Shown in pieces: positions 36,530-50,228 of a stretch of DNA of 64,000 nt (position 1 is its first letter; each line of letters opens with the position of its first letter). Position numbers and translations under genes: made by a program. The notes beneath the pieces are model-generated. The model worked only from the letters and a program-made list of their open reading frames with translations. It had not been told where the DNA came from and searched no databases. The stretch is taken from the NCBI GenBank assembly GCA_016165875.1, contig JABBOT010000033.1:1769575-1833574 (forward strand). Direction: 5' to 3'. Source of the DNA: Acanthopleura granulata (lineage: Eukaryota > Mollusca > Polyplacophora > Chitonida > Chitonidae).

Positions 36530-36781
36530 GGCCTCCTTTGTCTGGTAGTTAGCGTGCCAGGGCAGTGAAAGACTTAGGAGTCTCTTACCAAAGCGGTGGC
36601 TATGAGTTCAAGCCAGACTCATGCTGGCTTTCCTTTCGACCTTACGGATAGTCCTGGGTTTCCCCTGAGCTCTGCCCGGTTTCCTCATACCATAGTGCTG
36701 ACCTCTGTCGTATAAGTGAAATGTTCTTGAGTACACAAAAATAAAACACACCATTCAGATAAGTAACTGAAATAAATAAAT
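36530..36781 (+). mobile_element. Nearly full-length SINE
   Basis: Head GGCCTCCTTTGTCTGGTAGT, GAGTTCAAGCCAGACTC, body, and 3' end interrupted after TTGAGTAC by an A-rich stretch, then an AAAT tail. Confidence 0.8.
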
Positions 36782-36789
36782 ATGCTGAA

Positions 36790-39140
36790 TAATATTTGTG
36801 GAAGATATTAAGAAAAAAAGGAAATCTGGACAGATACATATCGACACATATGACACCGTCTGTTTTGATGAGTGTGTTCACACCAGGTTTGGTACGGTTT
36901 TATTATTAACATCGCGGTGTTTTACACGTACAATTATTTACGTATTACGATAGCTGTTACGATAATGATAATGATAAATATTACACTATTCATCTGTTTG
37001 ATCAGATTCTAACGCCGGGCTGTTAGGCCATGGTCGCCTGTTTGATGCGTTGAAGAAAATCGAAAAGTGTGCGGATAAAACCTTTGTCCCTTCTCTGATA
37101 CCTGGAAAGCTGTCATATTTAAAAGGACAACTTCTTTTTTCTTTGTGCAGCTGCATTCAGCGGTATGTTTTTGTCTATCGATTAATATTGACCGGCGATA
37201 AGAGACAAGCGAAGAAAATATTGCTTACGAATACTAAATAAGCACAACACGAATATTACGTATATTAAATAAGCGGTTTGTCAGCAGTCGCTATGTACGT
37301 GATCTGAAAGTTAAATTGTTCGTAGGTAGTTTATTTAAGAAAGAAGAATCTTAAATCTTTCGTTCCAAGGGTTCAAAGAAGTCATTTGTCAATCTTGCAC
37401 ACACCCAGCTTGAACAAAGCTCAAACGGTAGAACTATTTCTCCAGCTAACAACACAGCCGACGAAAGCATCCATCAAGATCAATGCTTCTTCTTTCCTTG
37501 CAAGAACTATTTTTTCAACGAAATTCGAACGATTCTCAACAGGCAAAACCTAGATTGTTAATCGCCTCTTTCCAATGCGTCATTCAGAAGCATGTAAACA
37601 GTACGTGTAAAGCTGAGCAGATGTTGGTTTACAACAGTCTCCGACATTCAGTTATCTATGCTGCAACGATATACACTCTTCAGACTTTTCCTTGGTTAAT
37701 GGTAATAGTTTGTTAAACCTCAAACGAACCAAACAGTCATTAGTTTTACTGTTGACTATGATGGCTTGCGGAGTACATATCTGCCATAAAAACCGGAATT
37801 ATAGCTAACCAATGGTTCGGGTTTTACCCCTACATCGTGACGAATCTACATCGTGACGAATGATTGCACCGCGAGACACAAATAACATTACGCTGTAGGA
37901 GTGCGACGTTTTACTACCAAACGACCCTCCTCGATGATGCTTGTGAGATGGAGAGTTAACACATAAAACTCTCTCCAATAGCTTTTGTTTGAGAGAGAGT
38001 AGCGTGTGAAACCGCATGGAGAAGTCCGACAACGTTGGGAGTTAATGGGCAATCTGATAATGTCAACATCGTCAAGCTAAGCGCTATGTACCGACCACTT
38101 ACACGTTTGTTTGGCCAGGATGAAGTGTGTCCGCAGGTGGGCAAGTACAATATTCCAATCATCAATCTGTCGACGCGCATGCTTAAATAGCGGGACCAAT
38201 AGCAAGCCGGCGCTGATACAGTGGCAGTTCGATTTCAACGTGAGAGGATCTCGGAGCACGGAGCAGGAGGCAAGCGCGTCTCATTTACAGGCTAAAGGGG
38301 ACATGCGGTCCGTACTGAGTTCCTGACAGCTGGGCTGACTGGGTCGTCAACGACACACGAATTAGAAACCATTAGACACTTCCCGTCAAGGTAGCGAAGG
38401 GAAGCCTCAAGTTGGCCAGTTGAGGTTGACAATTCAGCCAGATATTTTTTTTCCTTAAGAACGTGGAAAACAAAACAGAATCGCAAAAAACACAACAAAT
38501 GGATATGCTGTTTCATTGACAGCCTTCAATCAGCTGAGCATCACCTGTTCATAGCGAGGTCAGCAGCACTTCTGCTCTCTTAAGTCAAACAACTCCCTGG
38601 AAAGGGTTTCTAGTGACCCGAATAGATTTTCATTGATTCGTCGACGAAACAGGCCTAAAACTGTCCAGCTTACGGTCTGTCAAAGTATTTCGGGGCGCAA
38701 CTTTGGCGTTTGGTGCTATTAGCACTGTGCGTTGGAAGGTAAAAACGTATCCTGTGTGTGAGTGTGAGACAAGATAGGTACTCAACCTCTCAATGGTATG
38801 ATTCGGAGATAAACGGGATGCTTTCCTGAAACCAGCATCTCATACTGGACATACTGACATATTTGTCATCGGAAGAGATTACTTTTTTCAAGATTATTGT
38901 CTACATATATATCCAAGAGAATTTTCAGTTGACTTCTGTCTTTGTTTTCTTGTGCCCGGGATGTTTTTCCGTGGTGCCCTTTAAAGGATCTGTACAACGT
39001 TACCTCCGAATCGAGCCACAGAAGACAGTGGATCACTCCGACCGGTAAGAGGATGCTAAAGACACGAACCTTTACATAGAGGTCTGTCAAAGGAAAGACT
39101 TTCTTCACCTCTCTTCAAATTGAACAAATCTCCAACGTTA
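36790..39140. other. Unique DNA, no coding exon seen
   Basis: No conserved protein fragment found. A weak TTAAATAG and CCAAT near 38182-38200 do not form a well-ordered core promoter. Confidence 0.4.
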
Positions 39141-39147
39141 AGCTCCA

Positions 39148-39156
39148 GGTAAGAGT
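39148..39156 (+). other. Candidate splice donor (possible upstream 5' UTR exon)
   Basis: CAG/GTAAGAG at 39146-39155 is close to the donor consensus, and CCG/GTAAGA stands at 39042-39050. These could end a non-coding first exon, but the link to the GPCR 21 kb downstream is speculative. Confidence 0.15.
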
Positions 39157-40544
39157 AAATTTTGAAACATTTTCATTTCCGTTTAAATGTACAATTCGAA
39201 AAGACTTGGTAATGGCCTGAAGCCGCCATCATTGTGTTTAACGTTGAACGTCTTAATGCTTCGGGCTGCTCGTTTTTTCCTATCGGTTCATTAAGTCTTT
39301 TACGTAACGAAGTAGGCTACTCTATCGGAAGCAGAAAACGTTTTGTTTATTTAATGAGGTGAAAAATTGGTACAAGGCCTTACTGAAATTCAAGAAGATT
39401 AGGAGCTCGGTAGATTTATTCATGCAGTTTCGTCAAATCCTATTTGCAAAATATTACTCTGCCCTATTCCATTCTGAAAGAGATTGCAATTTGGACATAC
39501 AGGATGTTTTGGTAGCTGACGTTTGAAAGATGTGTTCGTGTGAAGTTATCTTGTCATTTGGCCCTTTTTTGCTTTCATAAGATTTCGCTCGTAAGTAGGA
39601 CAAGGAGAAGATCTTTTCATACATGTACGTTCTTACATTTTCCCTTTTTGACACAATAGATTATTCATTAGAGACGTCCCTTTGGTGCATTCCGTTACAT
39701 TGTCTCGATTTGTTTGCCCCGGTTGGTTCTCTGTGAGTGACTTCTCCGGTGTCAAACGGTCTCCAAGCAGAGATGAGGTAGAGCAAACAACATGGAAACT
39801 CTACCTAGGTGTCCATTGTTAACGGTAACCTGAGCACACACGAAGATTAAATTTCCGTTATTTCCTGCTGTTGCCGATTTGCAGAGCTCATCTGCTCATT
39901 TCTCTCAGCTACAAGCGTTTTTGACCTTATGCCATATAGTCATCAAACAATCTGTAATGTAATCAATCAGATGTTATCACTTTAAGCCGGCCTTTGCCCA
40001 AGAGGGAAATGAATGAAATTTGGTAACACAGAACTTTGCCCCTAGCCAGCAGTGTATTCAAATACTATAACACATTCGACGTGTATCCGTACATTTTCCG
40101 TATAATGCTTTAAAACAATATAATTATTTAAGTTCTTAAATATTTATAACAATTATATAAGTTTTTTTTTTATTAAAATTTGATCAAATGTGCCAATCAG
40201 CTTTCCCATATAATAAGGAATGTAATAACAGTGGCTAAAAGCCGGCGTTACTGTGGAACATTGCCACGTCTTCAAGATGTATCCATGCATTTCTTTACAA
40301 TATGTCACCTATTATTAATAAACTACGAACACCACATCTCATTTTTCTTCATAATTTGATTTAATGTATATTGCAAAACGTAGATCAATCAACGACAGGG
40401 AAATATTCCAACTGCTAGAAATTAACGAAATGTACACAGACAGGATGATTGCAAGCTATGGTTTATAGGCAAGCGCCAGTTCTCTCTAAACTTTAGTGCC
40501 GGAAAAGGAAGGATGTAAGCTATGACGGTTTCTGTATGGAAGGG

Positions 40545-40605
40545 AATGAAATACTGCCAATTTGGCGTAAAGCACCAATCTACCATTTATCCAGTCATTA
40601 TGTCA
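40545..40605 (+). mobile_element. Fossil SINE 3' end
   Basis: GAATGAAATACTGCC...GGCGTAAAGCACCAATCTAC resembles the family's 3' end, highly decayed. Confidence 0.4.
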
Positions 40606-41397
40606 ATTTGTAACAGGCATTTATAACCTGATACAAACAGCTTTGCATTGATCATTTCTGCAGAGAACTGGGATTCGTTCAGAAACACTATGCTAATTAA
40701 TGTTGTTGACTTTATTCGGAATCACTAGATTACCCTGTGGCAGGCTAATATACCATTTGTTAAGAACATCAACGTCCTAGGTCTTTTCCACCGGTCATTT
40801 GTTACAAAATACTACGTTAATTAATTGTAGCAATATGTTCAAAGCAATCGACTAATTTGCGATGCACATTTTTTAAAAGACCCTAGGTTTCCTTGTAAAA
40901 ACTAGGCCAACTGCCTGTAACAACTTGCTCCAAAACAATGAATTATTTTATAGTGGTCATATGTTAAGAAACACTTAGTCATTTGACAGTGGTCTTCAAT
41001 AAGAATGCCTTATTTAATGTCCATTGGGTATTTGCTCATATATATACTCTAGGCTATTTTGCAGAGGTTTGGTATGAACTGCTACTTTCTTTGAAGTATT
41101 CGTTTTCTGATAATCGTACAAAGTAATTATACAAAAGTGATACAAAAATAGACATAAACCAAATAGCAAGTTTGATCTCCACGCAAAAGAAAAGAAAAAC
41201 TAATTTTCTTCACATACATATTTCCTACACATTCTTCACAGCTTTGTCTGGCAACCCACAGACCAGTAAGTGCGCCGGTACTGTCTAAAACAATTGAAAG
41301 ATATATACACGAATATAGACAAGAATAAGAAAGTGTGACTGTTACTCGTCGAAGAACTGTAATTTCACACGAAGGAAACTGTATTCATCGCCAGGTT

Positions 41398-41487
41398 ACC
41401 TCTGCCAGGTGTAATCCTACCAACATGCCGGCCGCCATGGTAAAATTGAAATACTCTTGAGTACGGCCCAAAACATCAATCAATTAA
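41398..41487 (+). mobile_element. SINE 3' fragment, tail-to-tail with another
   Basis: CTCTGCCAGG and GCCGGCCGCCATGG lead to CTCTTGAGTACGGCCCAAAA and a short tail. Its tail abuts an inverted SINE tail at 41488-41545. Confidence 0.65.
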
Positions 41488-41573
41488 TTTATTTATTCAT
41501 TCATTTGTTTGACTGGGTTTGTACGACACATTCAAGAATGTTCGAAACAAATAAATAAATAAATAAATAAATC
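41488..41573 (-). mobile_element. Inverted SINE tail and (AAAT)n microsatellite
   Basis: TTTATTTATTCATTC then GTACGACACATTCAAGAATG reads in reverse as the SINE 3' end; an (AAAT)n run at about 41547-41573 follows. Confidence 0.55.
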
Positions 41574-42106
41574 TATGGATTAGTAGTGTTTATGTGTTTC
41601 TTGTCTAACATCATGCTAGTAGCAGAAACGTTCCAGCTGGTAGAGCAGTCTGGTGACAATCGAGACAAGTCCAATGGTTTTGAATAGGCGTCGAATCTCA
41701 AAGACGTCGTTTCAGTCGCAGGCCTACTTATTTGGCCATAATAAGGTGAATATTATTATTTACTGGCTAATATGCGATTGTTCCGATGGCCCGGATATGA
41801 TTTCCGCGATGTGGATTTTGAACATATGTAAATTAACACTTATATATTTGGCAAATGAACTGTTGGCACCATCGTCATTACAAGGACATCGAACTTATCT
41901 TAACTCAGATGTATAATGTAATGGTTGAAGGATTTACTCCGTGGCTTACGCGGGGATTTGAGCACAGATTTCCAGACCTGCAATCCAGCACCCTGCAAAC
42001 TCAGTAAAAGTGAAATTCTTATGAGGCATTGCGTGATAGCACGAGCATAGAGCGTCCGTTATGTGCATGTTATGACGTGGTATATACCAGGGTATAGGAA
42101 AGATGC

Positions 42107-42376
42107 ATGAAAAGTGTCATCGCTTCAATACCCGGTAAGTTGCCAGGCCGCGCCGCCTTGTCCTTGCAGAGAGCGCACTCGCATCGCGGTGTTAAATCCC
42201 GGTTGCATCAGAGACGCAATCAACCGTTGCATCACGCAAATGAAGGTTCGTTGTGTGATGCTTCCATCTGCTATGTAAACATCGCGGGCTCCGTGATTGG
42301 TTGCACCCAATCTGCGCTTTCAGACGCTTCGCCATTGTTAGTTGATTGTTCACGCGTAACGGCTGTTTTCAATTAA
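42107..42376. promoter_or_regulatory. CpG-richer island, possible promoter
   Basis: This stretch is clearly richer in GC and CpG than its surroundings (for example GGCCGCGCCGCCTTG) and has facing CCAAT-type boxes, ATTGGTTGCACCCAAT, at about 42296-42311. It may be a promoter or an unmethylated island. No TATA box or coding exon is evident. Confidence 0.25.
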
Positions 42377-42379
42377 ATG

Positions 42380-45300
42380 GTGTTGCAAACATACGGTAAT
42401 CTCGATGGCGCCCTGAACAGCGGAGGCGGTCATTGGGCAGGTACAATGGCCACGTTATTGTCATTATGCCATGCGTTGTACGACAAAAGAGAATCAATAG
42501 ACTGGGACGCCAATGTACAGTAAACCTTTGCTAAATATGTAATAAGTTCTTAAATGTCACATGGGGAAATAATTGCGCGAACCATATATCTTTATGACGA
42601 GGAAGAATTACACTCTTATATGTTGGGTAGAAGTATTTGTCGTTTATAGCACAAGTGCGGTCTCGGTTCATTTGATGTCGGTAAATAATGTTTTGTTGAA
42701 GAAACTGTTCAAGCCCAAAAATGTCCAGGTATAATTGATAGAGCGATCACTTGTTTCGAGTGTAATAAATCCATGTACGAATCAGATGATGTGGAGTAAT
42801 CTGCTTATCTGGATGACTTTCTACTTCCTATTCCCCATCCACTACAAACAATGAACAGTTAATATAAATCATCACTGTTGTAGATCAGTTATTGCTAAAA
42901 AAGAACAAAAACAAAATTATCAAACCCATTATCCCGAAATGAGTACTTTGATAGTGAATTAATACCATTTATCGTGACACACAGGCTGGCACTTGTGTTC
43001 GTACTGTGATTTTGTGGATCTATTAATTTTGCCTTTGTAAAGTATCTATAGTGCTTTTCGCTGACGTAATACAAAACACAGCAAAATACAAAGCGAATTG
43101 ACCAAAGCGAGAAACATACAGACGTTTTATACAGTGAACGATTTACGGATTTTGCAGACTTTCAAGATCTTCGTGTATTTCACACATTTCATGTATGGAT
43201 TGAGACTGAAAACACCGCCTGACGTCACTTCGACAGTGTTTTCCATCAGCCTGATTACAAGATGCTGTACAGCAAAAACCCTAATTGATATGTATTCCAG
43301 TTTGAAGTAACCAAAGCGTTTGTGTGTCCTGTTAGCCTGCATTTCCCTGTGGCGGCCATGATCCTTAGATGCACATTTAATGATGGACCCCCAAGAGCAC
43401 AGAAACTGTCATCAGACTCGATCAAAGCACACATCTCGTTGGTTAACGATAGCATCTCACGATATCTAAGTTACATGAGCGACAATGAGCGCATCAAAGT
43501 TATGCAACAATAATGAAGAGCTCGTAACGGTTTTAAGCTGGAGAGGTTTGGTTTCCTCTGCCCCGACGTTGCGCGCACAGCGAGAACGCGTTTTCCATTG
43601 GCTTGTCGACTTCAAACTAGACGAATGCTTTCATCCTTTGATCACATTAGCACCAGATGAGGCTAAAACATATTGAAGAAATCCGTTAATAATGATTAAC
43701 GAGGACAGTGACCGTTGCAGATTATGAGCCAGAGCGCCAGGTTAGTTTTAACGCCAACTTCTAGTTTATATCGAAGCGAGAAAAAACAATAATATCGTGC
43801 CGCTTTTGTCTTTCCTAGTTTCCTATCTTTTTGCATTAGTAAACTCGTGCTGCACAAGTAGCAATCTTGATCAGATGTTCTACACGCAATTCGCGCAAGA
43901 TGCTGCCAAGCTCTCAAACATGCGGGCATACAGGTAAATGTCGTTTGCTGACAAAAAACAGGGAAAAAAAACTGAAAGAAAAACAATTACTCTGAAAAAG
44001 TTGGCATCACCATTACATTCAACGAGTCGAGAGCAGAATGTTGTGATTCAAATTTCAAGATATGAAGGAAAGGATTTGAATCCTATTTTTATTGTATATC
44101 TTGTCTTACCTATTTCGCGGCTTGTGTTGTTCGTCGTTTTGGAGATTGGTCTTGCGACTATTAACCCGCGGAACGCTCGTTTTTGTTGACGGTTGCCATA
44201 CGAATGTCGGTCTCCACACCTCGGTTCAGTTGAAACTATTACTAGTATTAGACAAAAGCAGGGTTCATCTTTCAACAAAGGTCGATCATATTTGATTCAT
44301 TTATATGTTTATTTGATTGTTATTAAACATCTTGTACTAAAGATGTTCCCATCCACACCGTGTCGGTTAGCTTCATGAAAAGGAAAGAAAACTGGTTTGC
44401 CCTGGATAAACCTCCCACCGAACTGTTGACGAGTTACTGATAATATTATAGTGTGGTGATAAGGAAGGCAATAGGTGTTCTACGCATTCCCACTACGTTA
44501 TCAACCTATCGCCCCGGGACTGTCGTTATATTGTAGCTTGATGTGCCGCAGAGATCGACAGTTCCCACTTGGCATTCTGGACAAGACACCTGATTGCTCG
44601 TTCTAGACCCGAATGAGAAAAGCCGCGGGAGGTTCGGGATTAGCTGTACATTTTAGAGGAAATGAAGCCGAGGCGGCGGGTGACAGATGGCTCGGTCGTC
44701 CCTTATGCAAACTGTTGTTGTGTTGTTGTTTCCACGCAATAACAAGCTGCTATTTTAACAGTTCAGCATTTACAACCATGTACATGGCACCCCGGGTTAC
44801 GGGCTAGAAACTGTGATAAATGAACACGCTGTGAGGCAAAGTGGGCCTGTGCTGGCATGCTTGTGGAGATTACTGAGCAAAATCTGCAACGTTTTCTACA
44901 GAAACATTCGGAAAGCCAGCCCAGCGAAAGCAGGAGGAACCACGAGAGAACACTGAACAATGATCCAATCAAGGTTTTCATAATTGCTCAGGAATAAGAA
45001 CAGAAACAATAATTGCTAACTATTCAGAACAGGTGATTAAGTTAGCATAAACACCCGCGGCAAACCGTAGCTGTTTTTATAACTGACATTTACTTTATTA
45101 CTCTCGTCCTTATAACAGCAGAAGTGGGAACTGTATTAATTCATAGAGAACCACCCAAATTATGTACAATTTCTTAATTAATTCTTTTAAAAGCTTTGTA
45201 TAAAATAGTTTTCACCCTTCTTCCTCTGGACTGAATCAAGGTTAGGAAATCAGTGTACATGTGACAAATGTTTTTGCCTCAACACCACACAAGGGTAATG

Positions 45301-45900
45301 GTTCGGCTTATTTGTCCTTAAATGCATGTTGATTTAGAGGTAAATATGCGAAGCAATTGTGTTCTGTGCGCAGGACCGGGGTTTTTTCGCTACAGGAAAA
45401 AAAAAACCCAAAACGAAAACAAAAACAAAACAAAACAAAAAAAAAACACGTGGTTAACTTACAATATTCCATTCTAATTCTCGGTAGACACACACAAATT
45501 AGGAAATTGGGTGCAGGCTTTGTGAATCTTTGAGACTTGGGAGTAGTTTTAAGTTAAAACAGAAAGTCTGAATCCTGGGCTATCCCTAAAGTCTTTTCAA
45601 TGTTGTAGCATACAAATATATGCACAAATATATATACATATATAAATCCCGATGAAATGCTTTCGTTTATGAGGTGATCTTTTCACGTGCACGCAGGCAT
45701 GCACACTCCAAACAGGAATCTGGCTTTTCTGACAAATTTTTCTTGCTTTTCTTTTTTAAGAACTTTTATCTCTAAAGTACCGAAACACCAACAAATAATG
45801 ACCTTTTATTTTGTCTTTGTTTATTTCAGTGCAGTAAATGGGGAAGATTTGATCCTTTACATCGCTCGAGTTCTTATACTTCAGCTTTTCCAATATTACT
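42380..45900. other. Unique DNA with one dispersed repeat
   Basis: Apart from the inverted repeat copy at 44133-44225 and an A/C-rich run at about 45400-45450, no gene or repeat is recognised. Confidence 0.4.
44133..44225 (-). repeat. Dispersed repeat copy, inverted
   Basis: Reverse complement contains GAGACCGACATTCGTATG, and AATAGTCGCAAGACCAATCT, matching the copies at 11.25 and 29.86 kb. A weak fourth resemblance is at about 63080-63110. Confidence 0.5.
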
Positions 45901-45907
45901 CCATATG

Positions 45908-46128
45908 TTTTTATTTATTCGATTGGTATTTTACGCCTTACTCAAGAATATTGAGCTATCGGGCAGAGCTCGGGGAAAACCCACGACCATAGGGAGGTTG
46001 CTGACAGACCTTCCCACATACGGCCGGAGGGGAAGCCAGCATGAGCTGGATTTGAACTCACAGCGACCGCATTGGTGGGAGGCTTCGGGTCATTGTACTG
46101 CGTTAGCGCGCTAACTGACTGAACCACT
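45908..46128 (-). mobile_element. SINE, nearly full-length with an internal deletion
   Basis: Minus-strand head GGTTCAGTCAGTTAGCGCGC, CCAATGCGGTCGCTGTGAGT, body to GGGTTTTCCCCGAGCTCTGC, then the segment with the ACCATAATGCTGGCC motif is deleted, and the tail follows. Confidence 0.8.
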
Positions 46129-47190
46129 CGATGAAAAAGACAGAACATAACTTCTGTTATTAGACTATTTTATCTTTAATCCTCTTACGAAAATCAGCAA
46201 ATGCATCGCAAATTAAAGAAACTTTGCTCCTCCATCGCCATGTTTACCTTCGGTGTCAACTACTGCGTGAACATCCAAGAAACATCAAGCAACTTCGTTC
46301 TGAAACGACTAGTTCCGATGCATGTGTCTCTCATATTAGACGCGTTGACCTTCATTCTTATATATAGTAAGAAAATTCGAATGAATGAATGAATGATTAT
46401 GGCTTAAAGAAAAGTCGAAGAATAATAGAACGAAATATAACACATAAAAGCATACAATGGAATCCCCAGCGAGCGGTCAGAGAAGGGACACTATTATTCT
46501 TGTTTTCTGACCCCTTTAAGGTCATTCCGTGATGGATTCCACAGGCCAAAGGTTTAATTGCGATCGATGCTCCGTGCGAGTGCGATTTGGGAAGTATTGG
46601 GTAGGAAATGACTCCACTCTGGGTTATATTAATAAGGTGTGATTGTTTTAATCTGTGTTGTGCAAAACGATGGGCTTCGCCCGTTAGAACAGCCACCTAT
46701 GGTACAGTGATGTGTTTTACTCACAGAACTGATGCCAGAATGATGGTCTATATCCGGTGTTCATCACTAGGCTGTCGTATGATAGCTGACTACCGGGAAG
46801 TAAACTCCCCCGGGGAAGATAGTCAGTCAACTCGAACTCGGTAATTCGATTAACGCCGGCTGAAATGCACTACTGCGTCAAACGAGCGTGTTTCCAACAC
46901 AGTTATTCAACTATTGAGACTCCCTGAGAGCAATCAAATAAAACGTGGGCTGCAGAGGTAAAGTTCTTGTCCAAAAATGTGTCACCACGACATTGGTTGT
47001 ATCTGGAAACATACGTTATGCATGTACATCTACAGGCGACGTAACACACATTCGCCGAGCAATCGTCAGCTGTAATGGGCCATCCATAGATACACATGTT
47101 GAAATGAATTGAACACATTCCATTGTACCGAATAAATCTGACAGGAAGAAGCTCTGTCGATTTACGAGTTCATTTCCCTAAAAAAACTCA

Positions 47191-47293
47191 TTTTTTTATT
47201 TCTATTTGCTTATATAATTCATCTTTTACGCCATAATTGAGAATAGTTGACCACGATGGCAGCCAGCATATGGTGGGAGGAAAACGGGAAGAG
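47191..47293 (-). mobile_element. SINE 3'-half fragment
   Basis: Minus-strand CCCGTTTTCCTCCCACCATA and a decayed 3' end and tail. Confidence 0.6.
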
Positions 47294-48490
47294 ATAACTT
47301 GTCAATTCTGTCATTTGCTGACAGTTGACGTTGTGACGCGGAATTTCGCACTGCGTGAACTGCACGCCTTTACCGTTCTTTAAATTCGAATCGTGGTCTT
47401 CGGTCATTTTTAGTGTTCCAACCTAACCCCATGGGGGTTCATGAAAGTAGCCATATATACGGCAGAGCCACCTCAGGGAAAGCAGTGTTTGTGCCACCCT
47501 ATTGTCCAAAAGCGTGATCTTACACTCTGTCTGGCCTTGATCATTTCTCGGTACCTTTTACCGACGAGTTACTCCGTTGAAGGCATTCTTTCTTATGATT
47601 TTCCCTATCAAAAGAGGTAAAAAAAAAAGAGATAAAACATTTTGCAACGAATTTTAAAACAGTGGTATGGTATCTGTTTTATTCCAGTGGTGCAAGGATA
47701 CAGTCAGGTTTCAGATGAACAATATTTCCGCAATAAGAAATTACGCTTTTTTTAAAGGTGTCCCATTCTTTGGAAACAAATATTAACCAGGATTTCAAAA
47801 AAGTAATCTTTTTTCAATGTTGGTAAATTTTTGATTCGAAAGTCGTCAGCATGTTTTTTAAATGGCCAGACTTTATTTCAAATGTGGAACTTGTTTAAAG
47901 CATGGCCATTTGGTATTTTTGTTCTTGACGAACTTGTATATGAGAATATTAGTGAAAGTTTAGTGGTCTTTAGCAAACGCCGAGCTGTACAAATATGCAC
48001 AAAAATCAATGTCTACAGTACGGTTACCAAATGTCACATAGAACTGATCGCCGATATTTAAGTAAATGTGGCCAAAATCATATACATTCCCGTCCATATT
48101 GGTTTCATGTCGTCCCATGAATACGCGAATAGCCGATACGAAAGCAAGAAAGGTTTCACTTAAAGTGTAAGATGTCAAAACTCTGACGGACCGATCTCAC
48201 TTCCGACCCACCGACTGCCAGAATAGCCAATTTACCGAGCTGTCAAATCACAGCTAAAAGTACGGCGCCAGACAATAGTTAAATGATTAATACAAACACA
48301 GATGGCAAACAGCATCTATATCTGCAACTAATGAGACAAAGCTGTAGAATAAATCAGCATTACGACATCGTCCTCAGGATTAAAATATTCACTGTTAAAA
48401 GTTTGAAAAACAAATGGAAAATTGACTTATGAGCAGACTGAGGGGTGGAAATAATATAATATTTAATATATAATAATTCAATTACTGATC

Positions 48491-48622
48491 TTATTTAATT
48501 GGTGTTTTACGCCGTACTCTAGAATATTTCAATTATACGAGCGCCGCGAGCATTATGGTGGGAGTGAGGAAATCGTGTATAACCCCGGAGAAACCCACGA
48601 CCATCCGCAGGTTGCTGGAGGA
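48491..48622 (-). mobile_element. SINE 3'-half copy
   Basis: Minus-strand CAACCTGCGGATGGTCGTGG through TAGAGTACGGCGTAAAACAC; the 5' half is absent and the sequence breaks off into unique DNA. Confidence 0.75.
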
Positions 48623-49564
48623 CATGATATGCAATAACGATACATGATATGTTTTCGTTAATGCCTCTTAGTGTATCAACAAGGAATATAAACGAATGGC
48701 ATAATCATGCCAAACGTACAATTATAGTGGATAAGAGGAAGGTAATAGTCCAGGTAGTCCAAGATAACCGTTAGCCGTACACAATACGTAAATTCACACA
48801 AACAATATTGCTCCGATTGGAATATACACGGCCGTGCCACAGAAAGCGGAAATTACGACAGTCTGTTCTTCAATAACACACTAAGGTAATCAATGGCTCA
48901 ATCGATTTCCATTATTTCTGGTCGCGGTTTTGTTTCGTGGTTATCATCGGCAGAGGGCCGTCTTTAATTGTAGATTGTGAAAGCGACAACCCTGTCCATT
49001 TTTACTACTGTGGTCCATTAGCGCGATTTGAAATTACAAAAAAAGCCAACAACATCTTCCCAACGTTTCCAACGAATTATGAATGAATGAATCTGTGAAT
49101 ATTTATGAGCATGTAAGACCACCATACAGCATACAACAATCACACATGGTAATTAACATTTATACATATTTAGCTAATTAAAGAGATCATGAAAACGGAG
49201 ATCATGTCGGTATCCTTTAATTCAAGGCTAAATGACAATTTTTCCTTTTTTCTGTGAGATGTGTCTGGTGACAAGTAAAACGGAAATTTAACGTAGTTAA
49301 TGCAAGTGGAGAGCTTTTCCACTGTTTAGAAAACCTTTGCATTTCAGAGAAAGTCGTTTTAAGGCCGTCTGAACACCTTTCCTTCGCGGAGATAACATTT
49401 TTTAATACTTTTCAAAATTTATAGCTGAATTCATAGGCTTCATCAAAAACGTTTGTTTTTCTATGCAATTTGATTTTGTAATTACTTTGAATCCTTTATT
49501 TTGAACGACAGACGTTGAGAGGAAATCACGCTGTGATTTAGTGGACAATACAATCAGATTTGAG

Positions 49565-49637
49565 ACCGCCGTCGTAGAGGAGAAATATTCTTGAGTACCG
49601 TGTAAAACGCCAATGAAATAAATAAATAAATAAATTA
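49565..49637 (+). mobile_element. SINE 3' end fragment
   Basis: ATTCTTGAGTACCGTGTAAA then a good AAAT tail. Confidence 0.7.
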
Positions 49638-50228
49638 ATAATCAAATATGAGTGGCACTAATAGGCCACGGTATCTTACACAAGCATCGCCCCCATGATA
49701 TCACTCCCCTCCACCCCGTCTCGCATCCGTCCCCAGCAAAGAAAAACATGACGTAAATAGCGCAGTGCCGTTGTCCACAAGCAGGAAAAGAGTGATTGTC
49801 GGTTACTCGTTAGAATTCTGTGATAATTTCGTCTAAGATAAATAAGGAAAAAATATGACTTTCGGGGAGTTTCTAGGCAGCTGTAGAAACCAATTCCCTG
49901 AATTGGTATCTTCTGCATTTCCGCAGGACATGAACTTTCGAACATTTTCTTCCCGTTAGTTAGAAGAGAGAAAAAAATAAAAAAGGAAAGACAAAAACAC
50001 CCAGACTCATATTCGTTTAGCAATAAGTAACAAATGGAGAGCAGTCTAATTTCAGTTTTCACCAAATTCCGCATTTATAGATAATGTACTGATGTATTAC
50101 TTTTTTACACACTCGTTTGTTGCGGGATTCTGTGACCCATTGTATGCAGTAACGACGCTAGAGCTGCACAATGGCCCAGTCTCCCGGTGCTGCACCGGTG
50201 AGTACAGATGTTAAGATATTAAACACAG

